64,000 bases of DNA from Microbacterium elymi (GTDB lineage: Bacteria > Actinomycetota > Actinomycetes > Actinomycetales > Microbacteriaceae): NCBI RefSeq assembly GCF_021582895.2, contig NZ_CP091139.2:1488001-1552000 (forward strand), read 5' to 3'. Each line of letters opens with the position of its first letter. The first letter of the stretch is position 1. This document shows positions 26,481 to 38,612 of this stretch, in pieces. The notes beneath the pieces were generated by a model that was given only the letters and a program-made list of their open reading frames with translations, was not told the origin of the DNA and ran no database searches. Made by a program: the position numbers and the translations under genes.

Positions 26481-28277
26481 CTACCGGGGCTTGTGGCGGG
26501 CGCGCGCCAGCGCGTCGGCGGCGCGCACCAGCGCCAGGTGCGAGAACGCCTGCGGGGTGTTCCCCACCTGGCGCCCGGCCTTCGGGTCGTACTCCTCCGA
26601 CAGCATCCCGACATCGTTGGCCAGCGCGCACAGCTTGTCCATCAGCGCGCGCGCATCGTCGACTCGATCGGTGGCGGCGTACTGCTCCACCAGCCAGAAA
26701 GAGCAGGCGAGGAACGGCGACTCCTCGCCGGACAGCCCATCCACGCCGGTGGTCGTGCGGTAGCGGCGCAGCATCCCATTCTGCATCAGGTCGTTCTCGA
26801 TCCGGGTGACCGTGGCGAGCATTCGCGGATCGTCGGGCGCGCAGAACCCCACCTGCGGCAGCAGGAGCAGGGATGCGTCGACCTCGGTGGTGCCGTAGTA
26901 CTGGGTGAAGCAACCGTCGGTGACGCCCTGCGTGTCGACCTCGTCCTTCATCCGGTCGCGCAGCGCGCGCCACGAGTCCACCGCTCCGTTCAGCCCGTGC
27001 TTCTCCACGGCCCGCACTGCGCGATCGAAGGCGGCCCACACCATCACCCGCGAGTGGGTGAACATCTGCAGCTCGCCCCGGATCTCCCACAGCCCGTTGT
27101 CGGGCCGGTCGATCTGGCGGGCCGCATAGCCCACGAGCTTCTTGGCCAGCGGCCAGGAGAACTCCGAGTCGGGCAGTCCGCCGTCGCGGGCCGCCGACAG
27201 CGTCACCAGCACCTCGCCGACCACGTCGGCCTGGTACTGCAGCGCGGCCCCATTCCCGATCCGCACCGGCGATGAACCGGCGTACCCAGGAAGGGTCCGG
27301 ATCTCGCGTTCGTACAGGTCGCGCTCCCCCGCCAGCCCGTACATGATCTGCAGATCGGCCGGATCGCCGGCGACCGCCCGCACCAGCCACTCGCGCCAGT
27401 GCCCGGCCAGGGCGACGAAGCCGTGGTCCAGCAGCGCCTCCAGGGTCAGGGCGGCATCGCGCAGCCACACGAACCGGTAGTCCCAGTTGCGCTCGCCGCC
27501 GAAGTCCTCCGGCAGGGATGTCGTGGCCGCCGCGGCGATCCCCCCGGTCTCATGGTTGGTCAGGGCGCGCAGGATGAGCAGCGACCGCACCACCATGTCC
27601 TTGTGCGCCCCGTCGTGTTCGATCCGGTCGGCCCACCGCTGCCACCAGTCGCGAGTGCGCGCCACCTCCTCGTCGACGTCCAGGCGCGGCGGAGTGCGCA
27701 GTTGCGAGGGGAACCACGTCAGGCTCAGATCGACGCTCTGACCGGTCGCGACCGCGACCTTTCCGCGGTGGACATGATCGGCCGCCTTGAGCAGCCCGCC
27801 GCGCAGAACCACGGCATCCGGCCCCGCCATCGCCACCAGCTCGGGCGACTCGTCGGTGCCGGTCTGACGCACCCAGGGCATGGCGCGGGCATAGTCGAAC
27901 CGCATGCGCACTGCGTTGTCGAACTCGACCAGACCGGTGATGCCGACCACGCGCCGCACGACGTCGATCCGATCCGAGTCGACGTGCCGATGCGGATCGA
28001 CCGGCATGAAGTCATGCACCTCGGCGATGCCGCTGGCCGTCTCCCACCGGGTGATCAGGACGAACGTGTCGCCGTCGTAGTGCCGGCTCGCGGTGGCGGC
28101 CGCGTCCGCCGGATGCAGGCTCCAGCATCCGTGATCCTCGTCGCCGAGCAGCGCGCCGAAGACCGATCCCGAGTCCAGCCGCGGCAGGCAGAGCCAGTCG
28201 ATGCTGCCCGTGCGTGAGACCAGGGCCGCGGTGCGGCAGTTGCTCAGGAGTGCGTATTCCTCGATCGGCGTGGACAT
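26481..28277 (-). CDS. glycoside hydrolase family 15 (trehalase/glucoamylase type)
   Basis: 598 residues from ATG 28277, intact. N-terminal beta-sandwich domain (starts TPIEEYALLSNCRTAALVSR) and an (alpha/alpha)6 barrel with family motifs GGERNWDYRFVWLRDAALTL and GLSGEESPFLACSFWLVEQY, the latter with the catalytic base Glu. No signal peptide, so cytoplasmic. In actinobacteria such enzymes hydrolyse trehalose or maltooligosaccharides. Divergent from zwf with a 73-bp gap, which links sugar release with the pentose phosphate route. Confidence 0.92.
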   Translation of the reverse strand: MSTPIEEYALLSNCRTAALVSRTGSIDWLCLPRLDSGSVFGALLGDEDHGCWSLHPADAAATASRHYDGDTFVLITRWETASGIAEVHDFMPVDPHRHVDSDRIDVVRRVVGITGLVEFDNAVRMRFDYARAMPWVRQTGTDESPELVAMAGPDAVVLRGGLLKAADHVHRGKVAVATGQSVDLSLTWFPSQLRTPPRLDVDEEVARTRDWWQRWADRIEHDGAHKDMVVRSLLILRALTNHETGGIAAAATTSLPEDFGGERNWDYRFVWLRDAALTLEALLDHGFVALAGHWREWLVRAVAGDPADLQIMYGLAGERDLYEREIRTLPGYAGSSPVRIGNGAALQYQADVVGEVLVTLSAARDGGLPDSEFSWPLAKKLVGYAARQIDRPDNGLWEIRGELQMFTHSRVMVWAAFDRAVRAVEKHGLNGAVDSWRALRDRMKDEVDTQGVTDGCFTQYYGTTEVDASLLLLPQVGFCAPDDPRMLATVTRIENDLMQNGMLRRYRTTTGVDGLSGEESPFLACSFWLVEQYAATDRVDDARALMDKLCALANDVGMLSEEYDPKAGRQVGNTPQAFSHLALVRAADALARARHKPR

Positions 28278-28350
28278 CGCTTCCGAGTCTGGCACCGCCG
28301 CATGTCGGACGCCAGGACATCGGCCGACGGATCGGATTATGGTGAACGAT

Positions 28351-29725
28351 ATGCCGAAGACGACGACGTTTCTCATCCTCGGAGCATCCGGCGATCTCAC
28401 TTCGCGTCTGCTCCTGCCCGCTCTCGGCCAGCTGCTCGAGCGCGAACCGGATCGCCAGATCGTGCTGCACGGGGCGGGATCGGATGCCTGGAGCAGTCGC
28501 CGGTGGAAGGACGCTGTCCGCGACGCCTTCACATCGGCGGATGCCGAGGACATGCTCGATCGGGTCGCCGACACGACGTACACGCAGGCTGACATCACCA
28601 AAGCCGACGACCTGAAGAAGCTTCTGGATCGGGCCGAGGGCCGGCTGGTGATGTACTTCGCCGTGCCGCCCGCGGTGACGGTCGCGGCCTGCGAGGCGAT
28701 GCAGAAGCTCACACTGCCCGACGACACCGTGCTCGCGCTGGAGAAGCCGTTCGGCGGGGACGAAGCCGGCGCCCGCGCGCTCAACGCCACTCTGACCACA
28801 CTGGTGCCCGAGAAGAGCATCTTCCGGGTCGACCACTTCCTCGGCCGGTCGACGCTGCTGAACATCCTCGGCGTCCGATTCGCGAACCGCCTCATCGAGC
28901 CCGTGTGGTCGGCCGACCACGTCGAGTCGGTGCTCGTGCGCTACGACGAGTCGCTCGCCCTGGAGGGCCGAGCCCGGTATTACGACAAGGCCGGGGCGAT
29001 GGTCGACATGATCCAGAGCCACCTGCTGCAGGTGCTGGCCGTGCTGGCGATGGAGGAGCCGGTCGACCTCGACGAGATCGACCTGCGCGACGCGAAGAGC
29101 GCCGCGCTGCGCGCGACGCACATCTGGGACGACAATCCCGTCCGCCACTCGCGGCGCGCACGCTACACCGCCGGCACGATCGACGGCCGTCAGCTGCCGT
29201 CGTACGTCGACGAGGAGGGCGTCGACCCGGCGCGGGAGACCGAGACGATCGCCGAGATCGTGTGCGAGGTGCGCACGTCTCGCTGGGCCGGCGTGCCGTT
29301 CACGCTGCGCAAGCGGCAAGGCGCTGGGCGAGAAGACCGCTGAGATCGTGGTGCGCTTCCGGCCGGTGCGCCACATCCCGGACGGACTGACCGGACAGCC
29401 CGACGACGGCGGCCTGCTGCGCATCGGCCTCAGCCCGGACCGGATCGAGCTGGTCCTCAACGTCAACGGCGGCGACGATCCGTTCGCGCTGCGCCGCGAG
29501 TCGCTGTCGACGAAGATCGGCAAGAGCACCATGCTGGCCTACACCGAGGTGCTCTCGGCTTGCCTGGACGGGGATGTCGCCCTGTCGGTGCGCGGCGACG
29601 CGGCCGAGGAGTGCTGGCGGATCATCGAGCCGGTCCGCGATGCCTGGGAGCGCGGCGACGTGCCGCTGGAGGAGTACCCCGCCGGGTCGACCGGCCCCGC
29701 CGACTGGGCGACCTCAGGTCCCTGA
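28351..29725 (+). CDS. zwf: glucose-6-phosphate dehydrogenase
   Basis: About 457 residues. NADP loop FLILGASGDLTSRLLLPALG, substrate motif RVDHFLGRSTLLNILGVRFA (RIDHYLGK type) and the EKP signature LALEKPFGGDEAG are present. One extra A at 29309-29314 (GCAAGC) breaks the frame at LR/SGKALGEKTAEIV. It catalyses the first step of the oxidative pentose phosphate pathway and makes NADPH. The stop codon TGA (29723-29725) lies inside the first unit of a 48-bp tandem repeat, so the last few residues (TSGP) come from the repeat. Confidence 0.92.
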
Positions 29726-29894
29726 GCGAGCGCAGTGAGACGAAGTGCCCCGAGCGCAGTCTCAGGTCCCTGAGCGAGCGCAGCGAGACGAAGGGCCCCG
29801 AGCGCAGTCTCAGGTCCCTGAGCGAGCGCAAGCGAGACGAAGGGCCCCGAGCGCAGTCTCAGGTCCCTGAGCGAGCGCAGCGAGACGAAGGGCC
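29713..29894. repeat. 48-bp tandem repeat array, 3.8 units
   Basis: Units start at 29713, 29761, 29809 and 29858, each CTCAGGTCCCTGAGCGAGCG followed by CAGCGAGACGAAGGGCCCCG and AGCGCAGT; the fourth is cut at 37 bases. Inside each unit TGAGCGAGCG-CAG-CGAGACGAAG contains a short inverted repeat. Unit 3 alone has GCAAGC where the others have GCAGC, showing the one-base insertion seen in many genes. Related single copies lie in hemL and hemH. Confidence 0.9.
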
Positions 29895-29973
29895 GGCACC
29901 CGACCCCCGCGCGGTGGCGCCCCGCGCCGGTGGCACCCCGGGCGCGCCGACACTCGCGGCCGCCCCGATTCGC

Positions 29974-30040
29974 CGAGACCGGGGATCCTCCGCGAAACCG
30001 GGGGCATGCGCCTGGGTTTCGCGGAGAATCCCCGGTCTCG
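29974..30040. repeat. 67-bp palindrome, copy 1
   Basis: Starts CGAGACCGGGGATCCTCCGC and ends with nearly its reverse complement; centre around GGCATGCGCC. A second copy of identical length is at 31240-31306. The copies bracket the TetR/membrane-protein pair. Located just downstream of the tetR stop, so it may also terminate transcription. Confidence 0.85.
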
Positions 30041-30129
30041 CGGATGCGGTGACGCGAAGTCGCCCGGTCGGCGGATGCGGTGTCGCGGAGTCGCCCGGTC
30101 GCGGGGGCGGGCGGCACCGAGTGGGGACG

Positions 30130-30693
30130 TCAGCGAGACGCGAACAGGCCCGAGATCGCCTGAGCGCGGGCGTCGTCGAGGGCGGGGTCGAGGCGGCCGT
30201 CGGCCGAGAACCGGCTGACGCCGTGCAGGGTGCTCCAGAGCAGTTCGGCGCGCACGGCGCGCTGGCGGGGCGTCTGGCCGCCGACCGCGCGCTCGAGCAT
30301 CGCGAAACCCTGGCGCAGGACCTCCGGGGTGTCGTCGGAGGCGAACACGATGCCCGTGCGGGCCGACGTCATCACCTCATAGACGGCAGGATGCTCGCGC
30401 GCGAACGCGAGGTAGGCCGCAATGAGCGCCGACAGCATCCCGGCCCCCTCGCCGGGCGCGCTCATCGCCGCGGCGAGTTCGGTGTAGCCCTGGATCACGA
30501 CGTGTTCGACGATCTCGTCCCGTCCGCCGGGGAAATGCCGGTACAGGATCGGCTGGCTGAAGCCGATCGCGTCGGCGAGGCGCCGCACGGTGACTGCGGG
30601 CCAGCCCTCCTGCTCGGCGATCTCGCGCGCTGCCCGGACGATCCGCAGTTCGCGCTCGCGGATCCGTTGGGTGTCTTGCGGTGATCGGGCCAT
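30130..30693 (-). CDS. TetR-family repressor
   Basis: 187 residues, intact. N-terminal helix-turn-helix: RIVRAAREIAEQEGWPAVTV and RRLADAIGFSQPILYRHFPG; the C-terminal ligand domain resembles TetR_C_13/WHG types. Divergent from the membrane protein at 30745, with two operator-like sites in the 51-bp gap. It should repress both genes and release on binding a small molecule. Confidence 0.92.
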   Translation of the reverse strand: MARSPQDTQRIRERELRIVRAAREIAEQEGWPAVTVRRLADAIGFSQPILYRHFPGGRDEIVEHVVIQGYTELAAAMSAPGEGAGMLSALIAAYLAFAREHPAVYEVMTSARTGIVFASDDTPEVLRQGFAMLERAVGGQTPRQRAVRAELLWSTLHGVSRFSADGRLDPALDDARAQAISGLFASR

Positions 30694-30701
30694 GACGCTA
30701 T

Positions 30702-30731
30702 GTTAGCAGCACTAACCCTTAGCACTGCTAA
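30702..30731. promoter_or_regulatory. double TetR-type operator
   Basis: Two adjacent inverted repeats: GTTAG-N5-CTAAC at 30702-30716 and TTAG-N5-CTAA at 30719-30731; together they also form TGTTAGCAG ... CTGCTAACA. AT-rich against the surroundings and placed between the divergent starts, so each promoter can be covered. Confidence 0.8.
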
Positions 30732-30744
30732 CACTGGAGGAATC

Positions 30745-31218
30745 ATGACCATCGTCATCGCCATCACCGGGACGCTCGCCATCCTGAGCCTCGCCGTCAT
30801 CTTCGGCACGGATGTCGTCGGCGCCCTCGTGCAGCGGTCCGTCTACGCCGAGCTGGACGAGCGCTCCATGGTGCAGGTGGTCGGTCGCGGCCACTACTAC
30901 GGCGACCGCCGGATGCCGGCCATCGGGATCTCCGGCACGATCCTCACCGCCGCCACCGCCGCGGCGGCGTTCCTCTGGGAGTCGACGCTCGCCGGCATCC
31001 TCGCATCCGCGGGCTTCATCCTGGTGATCGTGTGGCTGCTCTTCTATGCGGGCATCGCCAAGCCCATCAACACGACGCTCACCGCCGCCGCGCTCGCCGG
31101 AGAGGTGCCCGCCGACGCCCGCGCCCTGCAGGCGCGCTGGGAGTCGATCCTCCCCCTGCGGGTCACCCTGACCGGCGTCGCAATGGTCCTGCTGCTGGCG
31201 ACGCTCGTCCTGCTCTGA
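30745..31218 (+). CDS. DUF1772-like four-helix membrane protein
   Basis: 157 residues with four membrane helices. The segment KPINTTLTAAALAGEVPADA followed by RWESILPLR resembles the conserved N...W...R region of DUF1772/anthrone-oxygenase-like proteins. GGAGG 5 bases before ATG 30745. Regulated by the divergent TetR. Function in the family is largely undefined; possible membrane oxidase or efflux helper. Confidence 0.8.
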   Translation: MTIVIAITGTLAILSLAVIFGTDVVGALVQRSVYAELDERSMVQVVGRGHYYGDRRMPAIGISGTILTAATAAAAFLWESTLAGILASAGFILVIVWLLFYAGIAKPINTTLTAAALAGEVPADARALQARWESILPLRVTLTGVAMVLLLATLVLL

Positions 31219-31239
31219 CCCCGGACGCGCCCCGACCGT

Positions 31240-31306
31240 CGAGACCGGGGATTCCCCTCGAAACCCGGGACATGCGCCTCGGTTTCGCGGAGAATCCCCG
31301 GTTTCG
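31240..31306. repeat. 67-bp palindrome, copy 2
   Basis: Same length and order as 29974-30040: CGAGACCGGGGATTCCCCTC ... GGAGAATCCCCGGTTTCG, with the centre CATGCGCCT kept. The left arm has diverged more than the right. Lies between the ends of the convergent membrane-protein and clpB genes. Confidence 0.85.
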
Positions 31307-31329
31307 CGGAATCGGCGGGCGCAGGCCGC

Positions 31330-33529
<2,200 letters not shown>

Positions 33530-33558
33530 GGGTCTCCTTGAAATCTGCGGGACTCAAA

Positions 33559-33579
33559 CTTGAGTCTTCTGCGCTCAAG
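33559..33579 (-). promoter_or_regulatory. HAIR element (HspR-binding box)
   Basis: CTTGAGT-N7-GCTCAAG at 33559-33579, one base off the known HAIR consensus CTTGAGT-N7-ACTCAAG. A further GACTCAAACTTGAGTC overlaps it on the clpB side. Position upstream of clpB fits repression by HspR, whose gene is not in the window. Confidence 0.85.
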
Positions 33580-33619
33580 TTTAACACTGCCACCTGCCGC
33601 GCTCAACGGTTCTGCGCAC

Positions 33620-35283
33620 TCAATGGTCGAGCTGGGCGCGGGCATCCGCGTATGCACGTCGCAGCGCCGCCCCCACCCACTCGTCGCCCTGGTAGACGTT
33701 GTCGGCGCCGATGTCCGCGGTCAGTCCGCCGGCCCGCATCTGGGCGAGCACCCGCGGTTCGCTGGCCACCACCTTCAGCTTGCGCCTCGACGGCGGCCAG
33801 CTCGTGCGCGTATCGCCGCAGGACCGCGATCAGCGCCAGCCCGAGTTGGTCGGTGCCGCGCAGCCGCACGATCACGACCGCGTGCGACGAGTCGCCCGAC
33901 ACGGTGGGCAGTGCTTCTCGACCGTGGGAGCGCTGGCGAAGAACAGACTGCCGTACGGCTGGAGGATCACGACCTGCCCGCTGCGGATCTCGGCCGGCGG
34001 GTCGGTCTCGCGCATCCGGCCGTCCTCGGCGATCTGCACGGCCCGCACACGCACCCGGTTCGACTGCTTGCGCCACGAACAGGACGATGCCCAGCCCCAC
34101 CCCGACCAGCACGGCGAACTGCAGCGGGATGACCAGCGTGAGCACGAACGTGACCGCCATTATGGAGGTCTGCAGCGGCCCGGCCTTGATCACCGAATAG
34201 ACGCGGCTCGGCTTGATCGAGGTCACGCCGACCACGATCAGGAGCCCGGCCAGGGCCGGCATCGCGACGTAGGCGACCAGGCCGGACAGGAGCAGGATGA
34301 CGAGGGCCATCGTCGCGCCGGCGGCGAACAGCGCCATCCGGGTGCGGGCGCCCGCGGCCACGACCAGCGAGGACGCCGACATCGATCCGCCCACCGGCAT
34401 GCCTCGGAACGCCCCCGCCACGATGTTGCCGACGCCCTGGCCGATGAAGTCGCGGGATGCGTCCGCCGGCCGGCCGTCGACGGTGGGGATGCCCGCCGAG
34501 ACGCCGGCGCCCTGCACGAGCCCGACGAACGCGAGCGAGAGTGCGGGGACGGCCAGGAACAGGATGTCGTCGAGGGACGGGAGCACCGGCGCGGGCAGCC
34601 CGCGGGGGACGTCCACCATGTCGTGCAGCATCTGCACAGGATGCGGCACCCACAGGTTCAGCAGGACGGCCGCGACCGACCCCACGATCACGGCGATGAC
34701 CAGCCCGGTCGAGCCGATGCGGGTGGGCAGGAACAGGACGATCGCCAGGATCGTGATGGCCCCCACGATCGCCGCCGACACCTGCCACTGCGGGATGTGG
34801 CAGCAGATCGATGGTCTTCGTGATGCGGTTCGCGCCGCGCGCGTCGTAGCCGGTGAGGTTGGAGAGCTGGCCGAGCACGATGTTGACGCCGACCGCGGTG
34901 ATGAAGCCGGTCATCACGGCGGTGGGCACGAAGCTGATGAGGCGTCCGAGGCGCAGCACCCCGGCGATGATCATGATGACCCCGGCCATCATCGCCAGCG
35001 TGTACAGCGCGGCGTCCGGATCGGCCCGGCTCTGCAGATCGGCATCGGCGACCACGAGCGACATCGCGCCGGTCGCCTGCACCGCCATGTAGGCGCTGCT
35101 GGTGGCGAAGGCGGCGCCCACCATCCCGAACAGGTAGCCGTACAGGCCGGCGAGCGGGTTGACGCCCGCCAGCAGCCCCGAGGCCAGCCCGTCGGGCACG
35201 CTCTCCACCCCGAGCACGATGCCGGCGGTGATGTCCTTGCCCAGCGTCTTGCGGGAGAACAGCCCCTTCAGATCGATGCGCAC
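33620..35283 (-). CDS. SulP-family anion permease with STAS domain (1)
   Basis: About 554 residues: some 12 membrane helices starting ITAGIVLGVESVPDGLASGL, then a C-terminal cytoplasmic STAS domain ending ADIGADNVYQGDEWVGAALR. SulP proteins carry sulfate, bicarbonate or other anions. Four frame breaks (near 34800, 34066-34071, 33911, 33778-33783), three of them beside GCAGC/GCTGC, add up to a length consistent with one intact gene. Last gene after two glycosyltransferases on the same strand, 26 bases away. Sulfate uptake would fit the sulfatase region that follows, but bicarbonate is possible. Confidence 0.87.
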
Positions 35284-35309
35284 AGGATCACGCTAGCGAA
35301 GGGCCTCGG

Positions 35310-36550
35310 TCAGTGCAGGACTCGTCCGTACACCTCGAGCATCGCGGCGGTGCGCGAGGACTGGCGGAAGCGCTCGGCCACGACCGGGTTCGGCGTCGGC
35401 CCGGAGCCGTCGGCGATGTCGGCGGCCGCACGGGTCAGGGTCTGCGCGAGCCCGGCGGTCGAGGCATCCGGCACCTGCCAGTACCCCGATCCCAGCTCGG
35501 CGCCGATGTCGCTGTCGCTGATGATGGCCGGCGTCCCCAGCGATGCCCCCTCGAACACGGTCATACCCTGGGTCTCGAAGCCGATCGAGGTCTGCACGAC
35601 GGCATCCGCCTCGGCGATCCGCCGAAGCGTCTCGACGTACGTCATCCGGCCGCCGAACACGACGGACGCCTCGGGCCCGCGCCGTTCGATCAGCCGCTCG
35701 GCCGCACGCCGCTGCGCGCCGCCGCCGAGCACCTGCACGTCGGCGCGCAGCCCCGAGTCGCACAGCGCGTCCAGGAACGGCAGCAGCCGCTTCTCGGGGC
35801 TCATCCGGCCCAGCCAGATGAACCGAGGCGGCCCGGAACGCCGCTCGGAGCGGGTGCGCAAGCGCGTCGTCGAGCACCTGATCGTCGATCCCGTTCCAGA
35901 TCACGTCGATGTGGGGCGACGTGGCGTCGGGACGGATGCCGCGCCCCAGCCGCGGCAGCACCGAGTGCTCCTCGAGCCGACGGGCGAAGTGCGCCGACGG
36001 CGCGGTCACCGCGTCCGCGCGGGCGGCGAGCCCGCGCAGATAGCCCCACCCGTCGTGCCCGCGTACGGTCCCGGACGGCGCGCCCAGGGCCCACCGCTGC
36101 CAGCCGGTCATCGCCCGCGAGCGAGCGACGGGAACGGCATGGTCGCCGCGATCCCAACCCCGATCCGGTTGTGCATGGTGTGCACCACCGGCAGGCGATG
36201 CCGGGCCGCGAACCGCTGACCGGTCAGGGCGCCCCAGAAGTCGGCCTGGATGTGCACCAGGTCGACGGCGGGGCGGGCTCCAGGGCCCGGTCGATGTAGC
36301 GATCGGTGCGTCGCCCCGGCCAGGTCAGGGAGTACTCCCGATCTGGCGTGATCGGCATCGACGGCGTGTCGATGAAGTCCGGGTCGTGCACGCGCCCGGC
36401 GAGGCTGGCCGCATGCACGCCGTGCATGCGGGGCGCAATCACGGTCACGGTGTGGCCGGCCCGCTCGAGGAACCTCTTCTGCAGCCGCATCGAGACCTGG
36501 GCACCGCCGAGCGAGTCCAGGTGCTGGTCGGAGAAGAAGACGACGTGCAC
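35310..36550 (-). CDS. GT4-type glycosyltransferase (1)
   Basis: About 413 residues, GT-B fold. N-terminus HVVFFSDQHLDSLGGAQVSM with the Gly-rich loop; C-terminal domain IWLGRMSPEKRLLPFLDALC and the E-x7-E-like EADAVVQTSIGFETQGMTVF. Frame breaks near 36272 (C run), 36112 and at 35858-35863 (GCAAGC). GTG 36550 starts 7 bases after the stop of the upstream glycosyltransferase. Probably transfers a hexose to a lipid or cell-wall polymer. Confidence 0.85.
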
Positions 36551-36557
36551 GGCGGAC

Positions 36558-37822
36558 CTATTCGGGCAGCGGCTCGCCGCGGTACAGCGCCTCGAACGTG
36601 TCGAGGGTGCGGTTGATGTCGTGGATGATCACGCCGTCCAGCGACGCCTGCTGCATGCGGCGGCGCTCCTCGGGCGCCGCGGTGAGCACCCGGGTCAGCC
36701 GGTCGGCGAGCGCATCGACGTCGCCCGGCGGGAAGAGGTAGCCGTTCTCGCCGTCGTGCACCAGATGCGGCAGCGCGACCGCGTCGGCGGCGACGATCGG
36801 CAGGCCCGAGGCCATCGCCTCCATCGTGGCGATCGACTGCAAGCTCGGCCACCGAGGCGATCGCGAACAGACTCGCCCGCGAGTACAGGTCCCGCAGCTC
36901 GTCGTCGGACGTGTGCCCATGGAACGTCACGCGCGCATCGAGCCCCAGCTGATGTGCGAGCTGCTCGAGGTTGCGCCGCTGGTCGCCGCTGCCCACGACA
37001 TCCACCTGCGCGTCCAGCGCGGGATCCAGCTGTGCGGTCGCCCGCAGGCACGTCGATCTGCTTCTCGGAGGTGAGCCGCCCCACGAACAGGATGCGGTGC
37101 GCGTCGCGCGGGGTCAGATCCGGGCGGTAGTGCGACCGGTCGATGCCGCACGAGACCGGGATGACGCCGTGCAGATCGATCGTGGACTCGAGGAAGTCGG
37201 CGGCCTTGCGGGTCGGGGTGGTCACGGCGCGGGCCATCTTCAGGGTGCGCTCGGCGTCGTCCCATGCGAGCTTCAGCATCACCTTGTCCAGCACCGGCGG
37301 CAGCGTGGTGAAGTCGAGGATGTTCTCGGCCATGACGTGGTTGGTCGCCACGATCGGGATGCCGCGCTTGCGCGCCTCGCGGGCCATTCCCCGGCCGATC
37401 ACGATGTGCGACTGGATGTGCACCACATCCGGCTTGATCTCGTCGAGGATGCGGCGCGCGTAGTGCTTGCTCAGCCACGGCAGCACGAACGTGAGCCAGT
37501 CGTGCGGGGTCCAGCGCCACGACGGCAGTCGGTGCACGGTGACCGGGCGTCCCTCGATCTGCTCGACGAACGTGCCGTGGTTGCGGTGCCCGGCGCTGGG
37601 GGCCGACACGTGCACGTCGTGGCCGCGGTCCACCAGCCCGGCAGCGAGGCGCTCGGCGAAACGGGCGGCGCCGTTCACGTGCGGAGTGAAGGTGTCCGCG
37701 CCGATCAGGACGGTCAGCGGGCGCGCGGCGGGGGCGTCGGGACGGGGCTGTTCCGTCTCGTGCGCGCGCGGCGCGTCCGACGGTTCGGGATGCTGCGGCT
37801 CGGCGCCGGCGGCTCCAGTCAC
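36558..37822 (-). CDS. GT4-type glycosyltransferase (2)
   Basis: About 420 residues with a 45-residue Pro/Ala-rich N-terminal extension, then GT-B domains: VLIGADTFTPHVNGAARFAE, the PIVATNHVMAENI acceptor motif and C-terminal SVAELQSIATMEAMASGLPI (EX7E region). This is the MshA/PimB-like group that builds phosphatidylinositol mannosides or glycolipids. Breaks near 37050 (GCCTGC for GCTGC) and at 36839-36844 (GCAAGC). GTG 37822 is the chosen start. Forms an operon with the next glycosyltransferase. Confidence 0.86.
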
Positions 37823-37989
37823 GGTGGGGTGAGTCCCTCTCTGTGGATGCGGCGCCCGAGATGGGGCGGGGCGCCGCATCCACAGTACCCGAGGGGTCCC
37901 CGCCTGCCTGGGAGTGCGGGGAGGGTCTGCGCGCGCCCGTCCGGCTGCTGTGCCTGTCGCCGCGGAGAGTCCGGGCATACCCTGGGGAG

Positions 37990-38583
37990 ATGCCCCGACT
38001 ACAGGCCGACGCGCCCGCCGATCGGTGGGTCCCCGTGACCGGCTCGCTGGGGCTGCGCGGCCGGCGCCACCGCAAGGCGGCGATCCGGATGCTGCTGGCC
38101 CAGACGGGCGGTGCCGCCGGGGCGACGCCGGGTCGTCCGGGCGGCGGCGTCTTCGCGTGGATGCTCAGCCAGGCCGCGCCGTTCCTCATCCGCAAGGCCG
38201 ACGGGCGCATCCTCGCCTGGGTGTGGAAGGACGACCCGGAACTGCTGGTGACGATGGCCCAGCTGCAGGAGGCGACGCCGCAGCTGCGCACCGCCCGCGC
38301 GATGATGCCGATCGAGTACGACGACACCGAGGACTTCCGCAATCCCCACCTCGGCGTCGGCGAGCGGCTGATCGTGGCCATGCCGGAGTCGCCGGACACG
38401 CCCCCGTTCGCGACCTACACCTGGGACACCGGCACCCACTTCGTGACGCTGACCGCCGTGTCTCCGGACCGCTCCCGCTTCGGCACCCTCACCGGGCCGG
38501 TGGATGCCCTGGCCCGCACACTGCGGGTGGTCGACGATCTCACCATCGACGAGTCGACCACGCTGCGCCTGGACCCGCACTGA
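37990..38583 (+). CDS. hypothetical cytoplasmic protein
   Basis: 197 residues from ATG 37990, intact. No membrane helix or known motif; a central stretch SQAAPFLIRKADGRILAWVW and a C-terminal WDTGTHFVTLTAVSPDRSRF look like a beta-rich fold. The ATG follows GCATACCCTGGGGAG, which could be a -10 or a ribosome site. Located 29 bases before the FGE gene on the same strand, so co-expression is possible. Not recognised. Confidence 0.7.
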   Translation: MPRLQADAPADRWVPVTGSLGLRGRRHRKAAIRMLLAQTGGAAGATPGRPGGGVFAWMLSQAAPFLIRKADGRILAWVWKDDPELLVTMAQLQEATPQLRTARAMMPIEYDDTEDFRNPHLGVGERLIVAMPESPDTPPFATYTWDTGTHFVTLTAVSPDRSRFGTLTGPVDALARTLRVVDDLTIDESTTLRLDPH

Positions 38584-38612
38584 CCCCGCACCGTGCGGGT
38601 TACGGTGGTGGG

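Noticed and set aside
29713..29894. CRISPR-like regular repeat array
   Set aside because: The units are directly tandem with no unique spacers, and no cas gene is near.
36105..36120. GCGAGCGAGCGACGG as a further copy of the TGAGCGAGCG repeat inside a glycosyltransferase
   Set aside because: Only a short part matches and the coding sequence fits the family without it.
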